DNA of 64,000 nt from Scandinavium sp036495715 (lineage in GTDB: Bacteria; Pseudomonadota; Gammaproteobacteria; Enterobacterales; Enterobacteriaceae), in contig DASXML010000048.1 of assembly GCA_036495715.1 (NCBI GenBank), positions 62,001 to 126,000 of the forward strand. Reading direction: 5' to 3'. The translations under genes and the position numbers were made by a program. The notes under the pieces were generated by a model. It was not told the DNA's origin, did no database searches, and worked only from the letters and a program-made list of their open reading frames with translations. Each line of letters opens with the position of its first letter. Position 1 is the stretch's first letter. Shown piece by piece: positions 33,697 to 41,744 of the stretch.

Positions 33697-36272
33697 TGAA
33701 CGCGCTTAACTTTCGTCCGCGCTTGCCGCGTCTGAGCTTGCTGACACTCGCGTTGTCCGGCGCCTCGCTCGTGTCGGGCGCGCAGGCAGAGAGCTATTTT
33801 AATCCGTCGTTTCTGTCGGATGATGCCGCGAGTGTCGCGGATTTGTCGCGCTTCGAAAAAGGGCATCAGCAACCTGCCGGGGTTTATCGCGTCGATATCT
33901 GGCGAAATGACGAGTTTATCGGTTCACAGGATTTGGCGTTTAAACCCGCTGAAGGCACGCAGCCTGCGGCGGGCGGTTTAGCGCCTTGCCTGACGCCTGC
34001 TCTGCTCAAGCGTTTGGGGGTCAATACGCTGGCGTTTCCTGCACTCGCGAACGTGGATAAAGCGGCCTGCGTCGAGCTGGAAAAAACAATTCCTGGGTCA
34101 GAGACTGCATTTGATTTCGCCGCGTTGAAATTGCATATCAACCTGCCGCAGGTGGCGATGTTCAACAGTGCGCGCGGCTATATTCCGCCGGAAGAGTGGG
34201 ATGAAGGCATTCCGGCGCTGCTTGCTAACTACAGTTTTAGCGGCAATCGTGGCAGCGACGACGACAGCTATTTTTTAAGTCTGACCAGTGGCCTGAACTA
34301 CGGGCCGTGGCGACTGCGCAACAGCGGCACCTGGAGCTATTCCAATAACAGTAGCCAGAAAGAAAACACCTGGCGCAACGTGGCGACCTGGGCGCAGCGC
34401 TCGATTGTGCCGTGGAAAAGCGAGCTGGTGCTGGGCGACAGCAACACCGGCAGCGATGTGTTCGACAGCGTCGGTTTTCGCGGCGCGCGTCTCTATTCGT
34501 CCGACAATATGTATCCCGATAGCTTGCAAGGCTTCGCGCCAACGGTGCGCGGTATCGCCCGTACGCCGGCTAAAATCACTATTCGCCAAAACGGCTATGT
34601 CGTCTATCAGAGCTATGTACAGAGTGGGGCGTTTGCCATCAGCGATCTGAACCCGACCTCGTCGAGTGGTGACCTTGATGTGACGGTGGACGAAAAAGAC
34701 GGTAGCCAACAGCGTTATACCGTTCCTTACTCTTCTGTGCCGCTGTTACAGCGCGAAGGGCGCTGGAAGTACGACCTGGTGGCCGGGGATTTCCGTTCAG
34801 GTAACGATCAGCAAGACACGCCATTTTTTGCCCAAGGCACGCTGATAACCGGTCTCAACGGCGGGTATACGATCTACGGCGGCACGCAACTGGCAGAAAA
34901 CTACACGTCACTGGCTATTGGCCTCGGGAAGAATCTCGGTGATTGGGGCGCGGTATCGGTGGATATCACGCAAGCACGTAGTCGGCTGGTGGACGACAGT
35001 ACCCACGAAGGGCAATCGCTGCGTTTCCTGTATGCCAAATCGCTCAACACCTTCGGCACCAACTTCCAGTTGCTCGGCTATCGCTATTCAACGAAAGGTT
35101 TTTTCACGCTCGACGACACCACGTGGAAGAACATGAGCGGCTATCAGTACAGCGATAAAAATAACGATGACGGTGTGCCGGACATCATCAGCTACCACAA
35201 CCTGACGCAGAACAAAAAGGGCCGTTTCCAGGTCAATATTTCGCAGTCGATGGGCGATTACGGCTCGCTGTATCTGTCCGGAAGCGAACAAACGTACTGG
35301 GGATCGGATGACACCAACACCTGGTATCAGGTGGGATATTCCAGCGGTTGGCGTGGGATGAGCTATTCATTGTCGACGTCGTGGAACCGTTCCATTGGTA
35401 TTTCAGGGACCGACAGGATTGCGTCGTTCAACCTGTCGGTGCCGTTCAGCGTGTTCAGTAATGGCGCGGAACGTCGGAATTCTGCTTTTGATCGGGCATA
35501 TGCCACGGTTTCGGCCAGCCGTAACAGTGACGGCGACGACAGCTGGCAGAGTGGCCTCAGCGGTACGTTGCTCGATGGCAACAACCTCAGCTACAGCGTA
35601 ACGCAGGGTAACGCCAGCGGTCGCGGTTATACCGGTAGCGCCAGCGCCAATTGGCAGGCCACTTACGGCACGCTCAGCGGCGCGTACAACTACGACCGCG
35701 ATCAGCATTCCCTGAACTGGCAGGCATCGGGCGGCATTCTGGCTCATGCCGATGGGATAACCTTCAGCCAACCGCTAGGTGACACCAACGTGTTGATAAA
35801 AGCGCCGGGAGCAAGCGGTGTGAGTATAGAAAACCAGACCGGGGTAAAAACCGACTGGCGCGGTTACGCGGTGATGCCGTATGCCACGGTGTATCGCTAT
35901 AACCGTATCGCACTCGACACTAACACCATGAGCAACAGCACCGACGTGGAGAACAACGTCAGCAGCGTGGTGCCGACCGAAGGCGCCGTGGTGCGCGCAG
36001 CGTTTGATACGCGTATCGGCGTGCGGGCGCTCATTACCGTGCGTCGTGGCGCACAGCCCGTGCCATTCGGCGCCATCGTTCGAGAAACGACGAGCGGAGT
36101 GACCAGCATGGTCGGCGATGACGGACAAATCTATTTAAGTGGTTTACCGCTCAGCGGTGAGCTGTTGATTCAGTGGGGCGAAGGGCCGGGTGCGCAGTGT
36201 CGCGCTCGCTATTCGCTGCCCGAAAAGAGCCTGCAACAGGCGATCACGCTCACGGAGATTCGCTGTGATTAA
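33696..36272 (+). CDS. fimD: FimD, outer membrane fimbrial usher
   Basis: This 858-residue usher has a signal peptide (about 1-31, ending AQA), the N-terminal chaperone-binding domain (ESYFNPSFLS), a long beta-barrel region with the plug, and two C-terminal domains with the Cys pair near the end. It forms the export pore for pilus subunits. It starts one base before the fimC stop and overlaps fimH by eight bases. Confidence 0.95.
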   Translation: MNALNFRPRLPRLSLLTLALSGASLVSGAQAESYFNPSFLSDDAASVADLSRFEKGHQQPAGVYRVDIWRNDEFIGSQDLAFKPAEGTQPAAGGLAPCLTPALLKRLGVNTLAFPALANVDKAACVELEKTIPGSETAFDFAALKLHINLPQVAMFNSARGYIPPEEWDEGIPALLANYSFSGNRGSDDDSYFLSLTSGLNYGPWRLRNSGTWSYSNNSSQKENTWRNVATWAQRSIVPWKSELVLGDSNTGSDVFDSVGFRGARLYSSDNMYPDSLQGFAPTVRGIARTPAKITIRQNGYVVYQSYVQSGAFAISDLNPTSSSGDLDVTVDEKDGSQQRYTVPYSSVPLLQREGRWKYDLVAGDFRSGNDQQDTPFFAQGTLITGLNGGYTIYGGTQLAENYTSLAIGLGKNLGDWGAVSVDITQARSRLVDDSTHEGQSLRFLYAKSLNTFGTNFQLLGYRYSTKGFFTLDDTTWKNMSGYQYSDKNNDDGVPDIISYHNLTQNKKGRFQVNISQSMGDYGSLYLSGSEQTYWGSDDTNTWYQVGYSSGWRGMSYSLSTSWNRSIGISGTDRIASFNLSVPFSVFSNGAERRNSAFDRAYATVSASRNSDGDDSWQSGLSGTLLDGNNLSYSVTQGNASGRGYTGSASANWQATYGTLSGAYNYDRDQHSLNWQASGGILAHADGITFSQPLGDTNVLIKAPGASGVSIENQTGVKTDWRGYAVMPYATVYRYNRIALDTNTMSNSTDVENNVSSVVPTEGAVVRAAFDTRIGVRALITVRRGAQPVPFGAIVRETTSGVTSMVGDDGQIYLSGLPLSGELLIQWGEGPGAQCRARYSLPEKSLQQAITLTEIRCD

Positions 36273-37272
36273 TAAATACCTTCTCACTTTGCTGATCGGC
36301 GGCGCGATGGTGTCTACATCGGCCTGGGCCACCGTTTGTCGTAATGAAAATGGCGTGCCCACGGATGTGTTTTATGATTTAACCGACACCTTCACCAGCG
36401 CCAATAACCAGGTGGGGCAAACGGTGACGCTCAGTCAAAAATCCGGCTGGGTGGGCGTAAACGCCATTTGTCCGAGTGGCACCACCGGCACGACCACCAA
36501 ACGCAGTTATGTGACCAGTTTCCCGATTACCAGCACCGAGGGGAATTTCAAATACCTGAAACTCAATGACTATCTCGATGGCGCGATGCAGATAACCGAC
36601 AGTTATGCGGGCGACTTCTGGCCACCAGTCAACTATATACAAATGGGTTCGCACTCGAATGTTCCAATACAAAAAGCGTTTCCGGTGGATGATTCAAAGC
36701 TCATTTTCCGCCTGAAGGTCACACGGCGTTTTATCAACATGGTGGTTATCCCAAAGCAGACGATGTTTACCGTCTATGTCACCACGACCAGCGCCGACCC
36801 ACTGACCACCCCGGTTTACACCATCAGCTACAGTGGAACGATTAACGTGCCGCAAACCTGCGAAATTAATGCGGGCACCGTCGTGCAGTTTGATTTTGGT
36901 GATATCGGCGCATCCTTGTTTAGCCAGGCGGGTGCGGGCAATCGCCCCGCGAGTGTGCCGGCACAGCAGAAAACCATTGCTATCAAATGCACCAACGTGG
37001 AATCGCAGGCGTACCTCACCATGCGCGTCGAAGCCGAAAAGAGTCAGGGCAATGCGCTGGTGGCGGATAATCCCGATCTGGGATTTATTGTGGCTGACAG
37101 CAGTGGCACACCGCTGACGCCTAATGATATCAACAGCAAAATTCCGTTTCGTCTGGATGCCAACGCTCAGGCGTTGGTAGGGATCCGCGCATGGCCGGTG
37201 AGCATTACGGGCAACAAACCAGCCGAAGGCAAATTTACCGCGCGCGGCTATTTGCGAGTGGATTATGACTGA
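36265..37272 (+). CDS. fimH: FimH, tip adhesin of the Salmonella type
   Basis: This 335-residue two-domain adhesin has a signal peptide (residues 1-22, ending AWA), an N-terminal lectin domain (TVCRNENGVPTDVFYDL, Cys pair near 25 and 67) and a C-terminal pilin domain (PQTCEINAG to RGYLRVDYD). The sequence closely follows Salmonella FimH rather than E. coli FimH, so mannose specificity is likely but of the Salmonella kind. The start is GTG at 36265, overlapping the usher stop (GTGATTAA), because the signal peptide begins exactly there. Confidence 0.93.
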   Translation: MINKYLLTLLIGGAMVSTSAWATVCRNENGVPTDVFYDLTDTFTSANNQVGQTVTLSQKSGWVGVNAICPSGTTGTTTKRSYVTSFPITSTEGNFKYLKLNDYLDGAMQITDSYAGDFWPPVNYIQMGSHSNVPIQKAFPVDDSKLIFRLKVTRRFINMVVIPKQTMFTVYVTTTSADPLTTPVYTISYSGTINVPQTCEINAGTVVQFDFGDIGASLFSQAGAGNRPASVPAQQKTIAIKCTNVESQAYLTMRVEAEKSQGNALVADNPDLGFIVADSSGTPLTPNDINSKIPFRLDANAQALVGIRAWPVSITGNKPAEGKFTARGYLRVDYD

Positions 37273-37282
37273 GGGCCAGCCG

Positions 37283-37807
37283 ATGAAATCAGCCACTCTT
37301 TCACTGGTGCTGGCTGCTGCAATGTGGGTGAGCGGCCCAGCAAAAGCCGAAAACTCACTCGGTGAAATCAATATTGAGCTTTACGGTAACGTGGTGGATT
37401 ACAGCTGCGTGGTGGAGGCGAGCGACAGTGACAAGTCCGTTGACTTGGGGCGCTGGGCGACAAAACAGCTGCGCAATGCCGGCAGCACAACGTCCGTCAT
37501 TCCGTTCACACTCAGTCTGACCGGCTGCCCGCCGGGGTCGGCGTCCATCACCTTTGCTGGAAAAGCCGATGACAGCGATCCTTCGTTACTGGGTTTGAAT
37601 GGCAGCAGTAATGCCAGCCGGGTGGCGGTAGAAATTCGTGATGCCGATCGACGTCGGCTACCGTTACAGCAGGCAAGTCGTGAAGTGGCGGTGGATGTGT
37701 TAGGTAATGTAACGCTACAATTTTTCGCAAACTACATTGCAACTGCCGATAATCCTCAGCCGGGTAAGGCAGATGCAGATGCTACTTTTACGATTAATTA
37801 CAATTAA
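37283..37807 (+). CDS. fimF: FimF, minor fimbrial pilin/adaptor
   Basis: This 174-residue pilin has a signal peptide (residues 1-22, ending AKA), pilin cysteines (YSCVVE and TGCPPG) and the conserved end ADATFTINYN. It matches SfmF/FimF, which links adhesin to shaft. The start at 37283 follows GAGGG; an ATG at 37265, inside the end of fimH, would precede the signal peptide by six residues. It is the last structural gene of the operon. Confidence 0.92.
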   Translation: MKSATLSLVLAAAMWVSGPAKAENSLGEINIELYGNVVDYSCVVEASDSDKSVDLGRWATKQLRNAGSTTSVIPFTLSLTGCPPGSASITFAGKADDSDPSLLGLNGSSNASRVAVEIRDADRRRLPLQQASREVAVDVLGNVTLQFFANYIATADNPQPGKADADATFTINYN

Positions 37808-37816
37808 TGAGGGAAT

Positions 37817-37846
37817 ATCACTCCGGATATTTATATCGGGAGTGAT
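37817..37846. terminator. Bidirectional terminator between fimF and fimZ
   Basis: ATCACTCC-G-GATAT pairs with ATATC-G-GGAGTGAT (37817-37846) with one internal mismatch, between two convergent genes. Confidence 0.75.
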
Positions 37847-37854
37847 GAATTATC

Positions 37855-38487
37855 TTAAAGCAGTTCATGAGCCTTGGCGTAGTCAATCAATTCAACAATA
37901 GTATGTACGCCAAGTTTGGAGAAGATATTTGATTTGTGTGCACTGATTGTTTTGTTGCTGAGCGAAAGTTGATCGGCGATTTCTTTATTTGTCAGACCAT
38001 TGACCAGATGACGCAATACCGTTACTTCTCGGTTTGATAGCGGCAGTTCGTTCAACTCTCCACGGCGTGATGAATGGCTGCTGAGGAAGTTAAGCGTATC
38101 TGTCGGGAAAAATGAATAACCAGATAGCAACATTTCCACTGCTTTATAGATATCATTATGATCCTTTCGTTTACTGACAAATCCATTCGCGCCGGCACGA
38201 ATTGCCCGCCCGGCGTAATAACTCTCAGACTTTGAAGATAAAAATAAAACCTTTGTTTGAGGATTGATGTCGTTGATCCGCTTAAGCAGTGAAAACCCAT
38301 CCGTTCCAGGCATTTCAATGTCAATAATGACCAGGTTTACATTATTTTTTCGCACGTAATCAATGACATCCATGCCATTGTCTGACTTCATAACGACCCT
38401 GATTTCGCTATTCTTGTGCAGCAAAACCTCTATCGACATCCTCACGATAGGTTGTTCATCCATAATAACAACGGAAGCAGGTTTCAT
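37855..38487 (-). CDS. fimZ: FimZ, LuxR/NarL-type response regulator
   Basis: This 210-residue regulator has a receiver domain (phosphoacceptor Asp in NLVIIDIEMPG near residue 56, Lys near 104) and a C-terminal LuxR-type helix-turn-helix (LTNKEIADQLSLSNKTISAHKSNIFSKL). In Salmonella FimZ activates fimA transcription and lowers motility. It is convergent with the fim operon. The neighbourhood contains no dedicated sensor kinase. Confidence 0.96.
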   Translation of the reverse strand: MKPASVVIMDEQPIVRMSIEVLLHKNSEIRVVMKSDNGMDVIDYVRKNNVNLVIIDIEMPGTDGFSLLKRINDINPQTKVLFLSSKSESYYAGRAIRAGANGFVSKRKDHNDIYKAVEMLLSGYSFFPTDTLNFLSSHSSRRGELNELPLSNREVTVLRHLVNGLTNKEIADQLSLSNKTISAHKSNIFSKLGVHTIVELIDYAKAHELL

Positions 38488-39384
38488 TTTCTATTCCTCA
38501 GATTATGTATACAGTTATGCTGAGTTCGGAAAGAACTCCATCGCCAGTGCAGGATCTCATCTGCTTTGTTTTGAAATACCCTGAGCAACGCCAAATAGCT
38601 GCGCTATGGGTAAAATATAAAACACGATCCAACTATCAACTCATTCATTCGTAAAAAAGGTAGGAAGCATCAGGAAAACCTGATGTTGAATTATTTTTAT
38701 GTTGGAGTGTTTAATTTTTCCTTTTGGCAGTGTCAGCAAGATGGTCTCCGTTAAAATATTATTCGCAGACGATCTGTTTATCCATTTTGTTATTAATCTC
38801 AATGATGTCGATTATACCGTGTAACTTTCCAGGAAAAAGCCTGAGATTACGACAATTGGCTTTACTAATTATTATGTTCTGCATGGGATCAACCAGGAAT
38901 TTTCTTTTAGGGGGAATTTCTGCGGTTTATTGGTTTGTTGACACTAAGCCTTTATGTAATAACAAAAAACGAAATAAGCCACTGCTTGTTGTGTGGTTGT
39001 TAAATTTCTTGCTAATTGTTATGTGATGGGGCGGGAAGCGATGGCGGGAAAAAATTCAGTCTGAATAATAGGTTACCAAGAAAATATCATTTTGAACGTG
39101 TTCTAAAAATCTTTCACTCGTAACCCGCTTGCGGACCTTACATGTCGACAAAGAGGGTGAAACTCTGTCGATGAGCTCACAATATGCTCGAATATATCAC
39201 CTGAAGGAATAGAGTAAACTCTCTTGAGAAGCAGTAAATTCCACTATTTAATCCATTTATAGCTATTCATTTTGCACCGTCGATCTTACTAAGAATAGTT
39301 TTAATTGTTTGTTTTTTGTTAAAAAATCACTATTTCCTAACGATTTTTTAAGTAATGTCTTAATGAAAGTCCGGCTTCAGCAGG
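38488..39384. other. AT-rich intergenic region between fimZ and fimY
   Basis: This stretch of about 900 bases is markedly AT-rich compared with its flanks, a typical site of H-NS silencing. It contains one open frame of note at 38724-39026 (plus strand, TTG start): three hydrophobic stretches (for example ICLSILLLISMMSI), no convincing ribosome site. I do not call this as a gene. The fimZ promoter must lie at its left edge; the 300 bases before fimY contain no recognisable element. Confidence 0.55.
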
Positions 39385-40101
39385 TTATCTCGCATGGTGA
39401 TAAGCAGGGATCGCGTTGACGCGTTGTAATAGCCGAAGCAGTTGCTGACGATGGCTGAGTCTGAGAAGAGACAACACGCATCCGACTCGATAGATAACAC
39501 GGTGATAAGGCCGTATTTGCAGGCGCGCAATATGGCACAGCGAGTGTCCTTGGGACATTAGCATTAGCACACTCCACTCTTTCGCTTTAAATAATCGTGG
39601 GAGAACAGAGTGCGTTTGTCCGTGAAATTGCAGCGCATGACGCGCTTGCAGCAACGCCAGCCGCTTATCAATAATCCGACAGTGGCAGGCGGTCTGTAAA
39701 AATTGCAACGAATCAGCGTCGGTGACGCTCGTTATCAATGCGATGTCCATCGCGGGATACCGTTGCTGTACATGCCGCAATCTGTCCAGAAGGGTAACGA
39801 TGGGCTGATTCCAGCCTTCAAGATCGACAATCATGCACATCGGCAGCGTATGGCAAATGGCATTTAGCGCCACATCGATATCGTCATATATGCGGCACAG
39901 GCACAGCGGCATTGGGCTATGGCGAACACCGAGGGCAAGATAGCGGTCGCGAGTCACCAAAATACGGTAATCGCAGTACCGCACCGTATGGTTTAGCAAT
40001 TCACTACGTTCAACCAGGGCGTTATGCGGCAAAGGCAGCGCGTGCCCCTGAAAATCCATGATATTCCGGCGCCGCCTTTCTCTGCGTAGTATCACGCGCA
40101 T
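39385..40101 (-). CDS. fimY: FimY, regulator of type 1 fimbriae
   Basis: This 238-residue protein corresponds in position and pattern to Salmonella FimY, which works with FimZ to turn on fimA. A LuxR-like helix-turn-helix is visible near the C-terminus (SQGHSLCHIARLQIRPYHRVIYRV). The start at 40101 has a GGGAGG site six bases upstream. Its first nine codons contain ATA (4), CTA (5), AGA (7) and AGG (9), all rare in enterobacteria. The AGA/AGG-reading tRNA gene lies 364 bases away, as in Salmonella, where fimU (argU) controls fimY translation. Confidence 0.88.
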   Translation of the reverse strand: MRVILRRERRRRNIMDFQGHALPLPHNALVERSELLNHTVRYCDYRILVTRDRYLALGVRHSPMPLCLCRIYDDIDVALNAICHTLPMCMIVDLEGWNQPIVTLLDRLRHVQQRYPAMDIALITSVTDADSLQFLQTACHCRIIDKRLALLQARHALQFHGQTHSVLPRLFKAKEWSVLMLMSQGHSLCHIARLQIRPYHRVIYRVGCVLSLLRLSHRQQLLRLLQRVNAIPAYHHAR

Positions 40102-40464
40102 CGTTTCCCTCCCGGCACGTTCGGCAATTGCTTATGGCCTCTCTTTTGATATCGGCATAAGCAGAGAAATGTTGCCTGGTTTGTGACGGGCAACGTCTGG
40201 TGTCATGGTTTTACCCATCGCTGTATGACAGGTTTCATTGTTGACACAAGGAAAATCTGAAGGTACCAGGCGTTGCTTAAACCGTAGCGGGATTTTTCGT
40301 AGAGGGAGGGCAGATGAGAGCAAGTGTCTAAGCTTTAATCAGTTAAGGGAGTGGTTTTGGACGTATCCACGAAGAAGGGGGCTTTGAGGGCGAAAGCCAT
40401 TGACTCACCCGCCTTTGACCGTATAATTCCAGGCGTTCCACACCGCGAAGTTCACCTTCTCAGT
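40102..40464. other. Region between fimY and argU
   Basis: This region of 363 bases contains the fimY promoter on the left and the argU promoter on the right (TTGACT at 40400-40405, TATAAT at 40422-40427, 16-base spacer). A 63-codon open frame in it has no ribosome site or family features. Salmonella carries an EAL-domain gene and fimW here; both are missing. Confidence 0.7.
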
Positions 40465-40541
40465 GCGCCCTTAGCTCAGTTGGATAGAGCAACGGCCTTC
40501 TAAGCCGTAGGTCACAGGTTCGAATCCTGTAGGGCGTACCA
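40465..40541 (+). tRNA. argU: tRNA-Arg (UCU anticodon), argU/fimU
   Basis: The 77-base tRNA folds fully: acceptor GCGCCCT/AGGGCGT, D arm AGCTCAGTTGGATAGAGC, anticodon stem ACGGC/GCCGT with loop CTTCTAA (anticodon TCT at 40499-40501), T arm with GGTTCGAATCC and encoded CCA end. The first acceptor pair is G-U. It reads AGA and AGG. It is preceded by a good sigma-70 promoter. It is a known phage integration site in E. coli, but no integrase follows here. Confidence 0.97.
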
Positions 40542-40641
40542 TTTAGATTCAGTCTGTTACACCTCCTTCATACCAAAATAGTCACCCGTCAAATCGGTTC
40601 GGGATGTTGTTACTGTGCAACCCAACAGCTTGTGCATTAAC

Positions 40642-40667
40642 AAGGAGCGGCGCGACACCGCTCCTTT
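40642..40667 (-). terminator. Terminator of the ABC importer operon
   Basis: AAGGAGCGG / CCGCTCCTT (40642-40650 and 40658-40666, loop CGCGACA) lies just past the stop of the ATPase gene and ends with T residues on the minus strand. Confidence 0.8.
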
Positions 40668-40673
40668 AGATCA

Positions 40674-41744
40674 TCAGGACTTAGGGAAAATCCAAACGTG
40701 TTTTTCAGGTAACGACAGGTGGAAATGCTTAGGGTCAAGCACCTCATTACCATAGGCACGGATGACGAAATCATCGCCGGACGTGCGGAACAGATATTCC
40801 CAGCGGTCGCCCAGATACATGCTGGTCAGCAGAGGTAATTCGAGCTGATTTTCGCCGGGGCCGTCGACCAGCGTGACGCGTTCGACACGGATAATCGCCG
40901 TACCTTCCTGGCCGGGTTGAACGCCTTCTCCGGCAAGCCCCCATAGCGCCCAGCCGCTGCCTTCGATACGCGCTTTGCCCTCACGCACTTCAGTGACTTT
41001 GCCGTGCAGGCGGTTATTACTGCCCATAAACTCTGCGGTAAACAGCGTTTTCGGTGAGCCGTACATCTCCTGCGGCGTTCCCTGCTGCTCAATTTTCCCG
41101 TTGTTAAGCAATAAAATGCGATCGGAGATGGCCATCGCTTCGTTCTGATCGTGCGTCACCATCAGCGCGGATAAACCCAGTTTGATGATCAGTTCACGCA
41201 AGAAGACGCGGGCTTCTTCCCGCAGTTTGGCGTCCAGGTTTGATAACGGTTCATCAAGGAGAATGACGGGCGGGTTATAGACCAGCGCTCGCCCAATCGC
41301 CACGCGCTGCTGTTGTCCACCGGAAAGCTGATGCGGGTGACGTTTACCCAGATGTCCCAGCCCAAGTTGGTCTAACACCGCTTGTACCCGCTGAGTTATC
41401 TCTCTTGTCGCCACTTTGCGTAGCTTTAAGGGGTAGGCCACGTTCTCAAACACGGTTTTGTGCGGCCACAGCGCATAAGACTGAAACACCAGCCCGAGGT
41501 TACGCTCTTCGGCAGGGACTTCACTGCGCGGCGTGCCGTCATAGACTTTGTTGTTACCCAGCGTAATTGAGCCCTGTGTGGGTTTTTCCAGGCCTGCGAC
41601 CGCACGCAATAATGTCGTTTTCCCGCTGCCCGATGGCCCGAGTAAGGACACGACTTCGCCGCGTTTCAGGTTCATGGCAACGCCTTTTAAAACGGGATTG
41701 TCGCCATAGGTTAAATGCAGATTTTCGACCGTTAATTCAATCAT
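40674..41744 (-). CDS. AfuC/FbpC-type ABC importer ATPase
   Basis: This 356-residue ATPase has Walker A GPSGSGKTT (near residue 37), LSGGQQQR, Walker B ILLDEP and a C-terminal TOBE domain, as in the iron/sugar-phosphate importer family. It drives the permease at 41737-43506. The start at 41744 (MIELTVENL) overlaps the permease stop by eight bases; the longer open frame upstream lies inside the permease gene. The substrate is set by the binding protein. Confidence 0.9.
   Translation of the reverse strand: MIELTVENLHLTYGDNPVLKGVAMNLKRGEVVSLLGPSGSGKTTLLRAVAGLEKPTQGSITLGNNKVYDGTPRSEVPAEERNLGLVFQSYALWPHKTVFENVAYPLKLRKVATREITQRVQAVLDQLGLGHLGKRHPHQLSGGQQQRVAIGRALVYNPPVILLDEPLSNLDAKLREEARVFLRELIIKLGLSALMVTHDQNEAMAISDRILLLNNGKIEQQGTPQEMYGSPKTLFTAEFMGSNNRLHGKVTEVREGKARIEGSGWALWGLAGEGVQPGQEGTAIIRVERVTLVDGPGENQLELPLLTSMYLGDRWEYLFRTSGDDFVIRAYGNEVLDPKHFHLSLPEKHVWIFPKS

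Noticed and set aside
36190..36265. Longer fimH start inside the usher gene
   Set aside because: The signal peptide begins exactly at the GTG at 36265; upstream residues are usher sequence in another frame.
38724..39026. 100-codon hydrophobic frame as a gene
   Set aside because: TTG start without a ribosome site in AT-rich DNA, where hydrophobic codons arise by chance; kept only as an observation.
40132..40323. 63-codon open frame between fimY and argU
   Set aside because: No ribosome site, no family features, and composition not like the adjacent genes.
40465..40673. Prophage or integrative element at argU
   Set aside because: The tRNA 3' end is not repeated nearby and no integrase gene follows.
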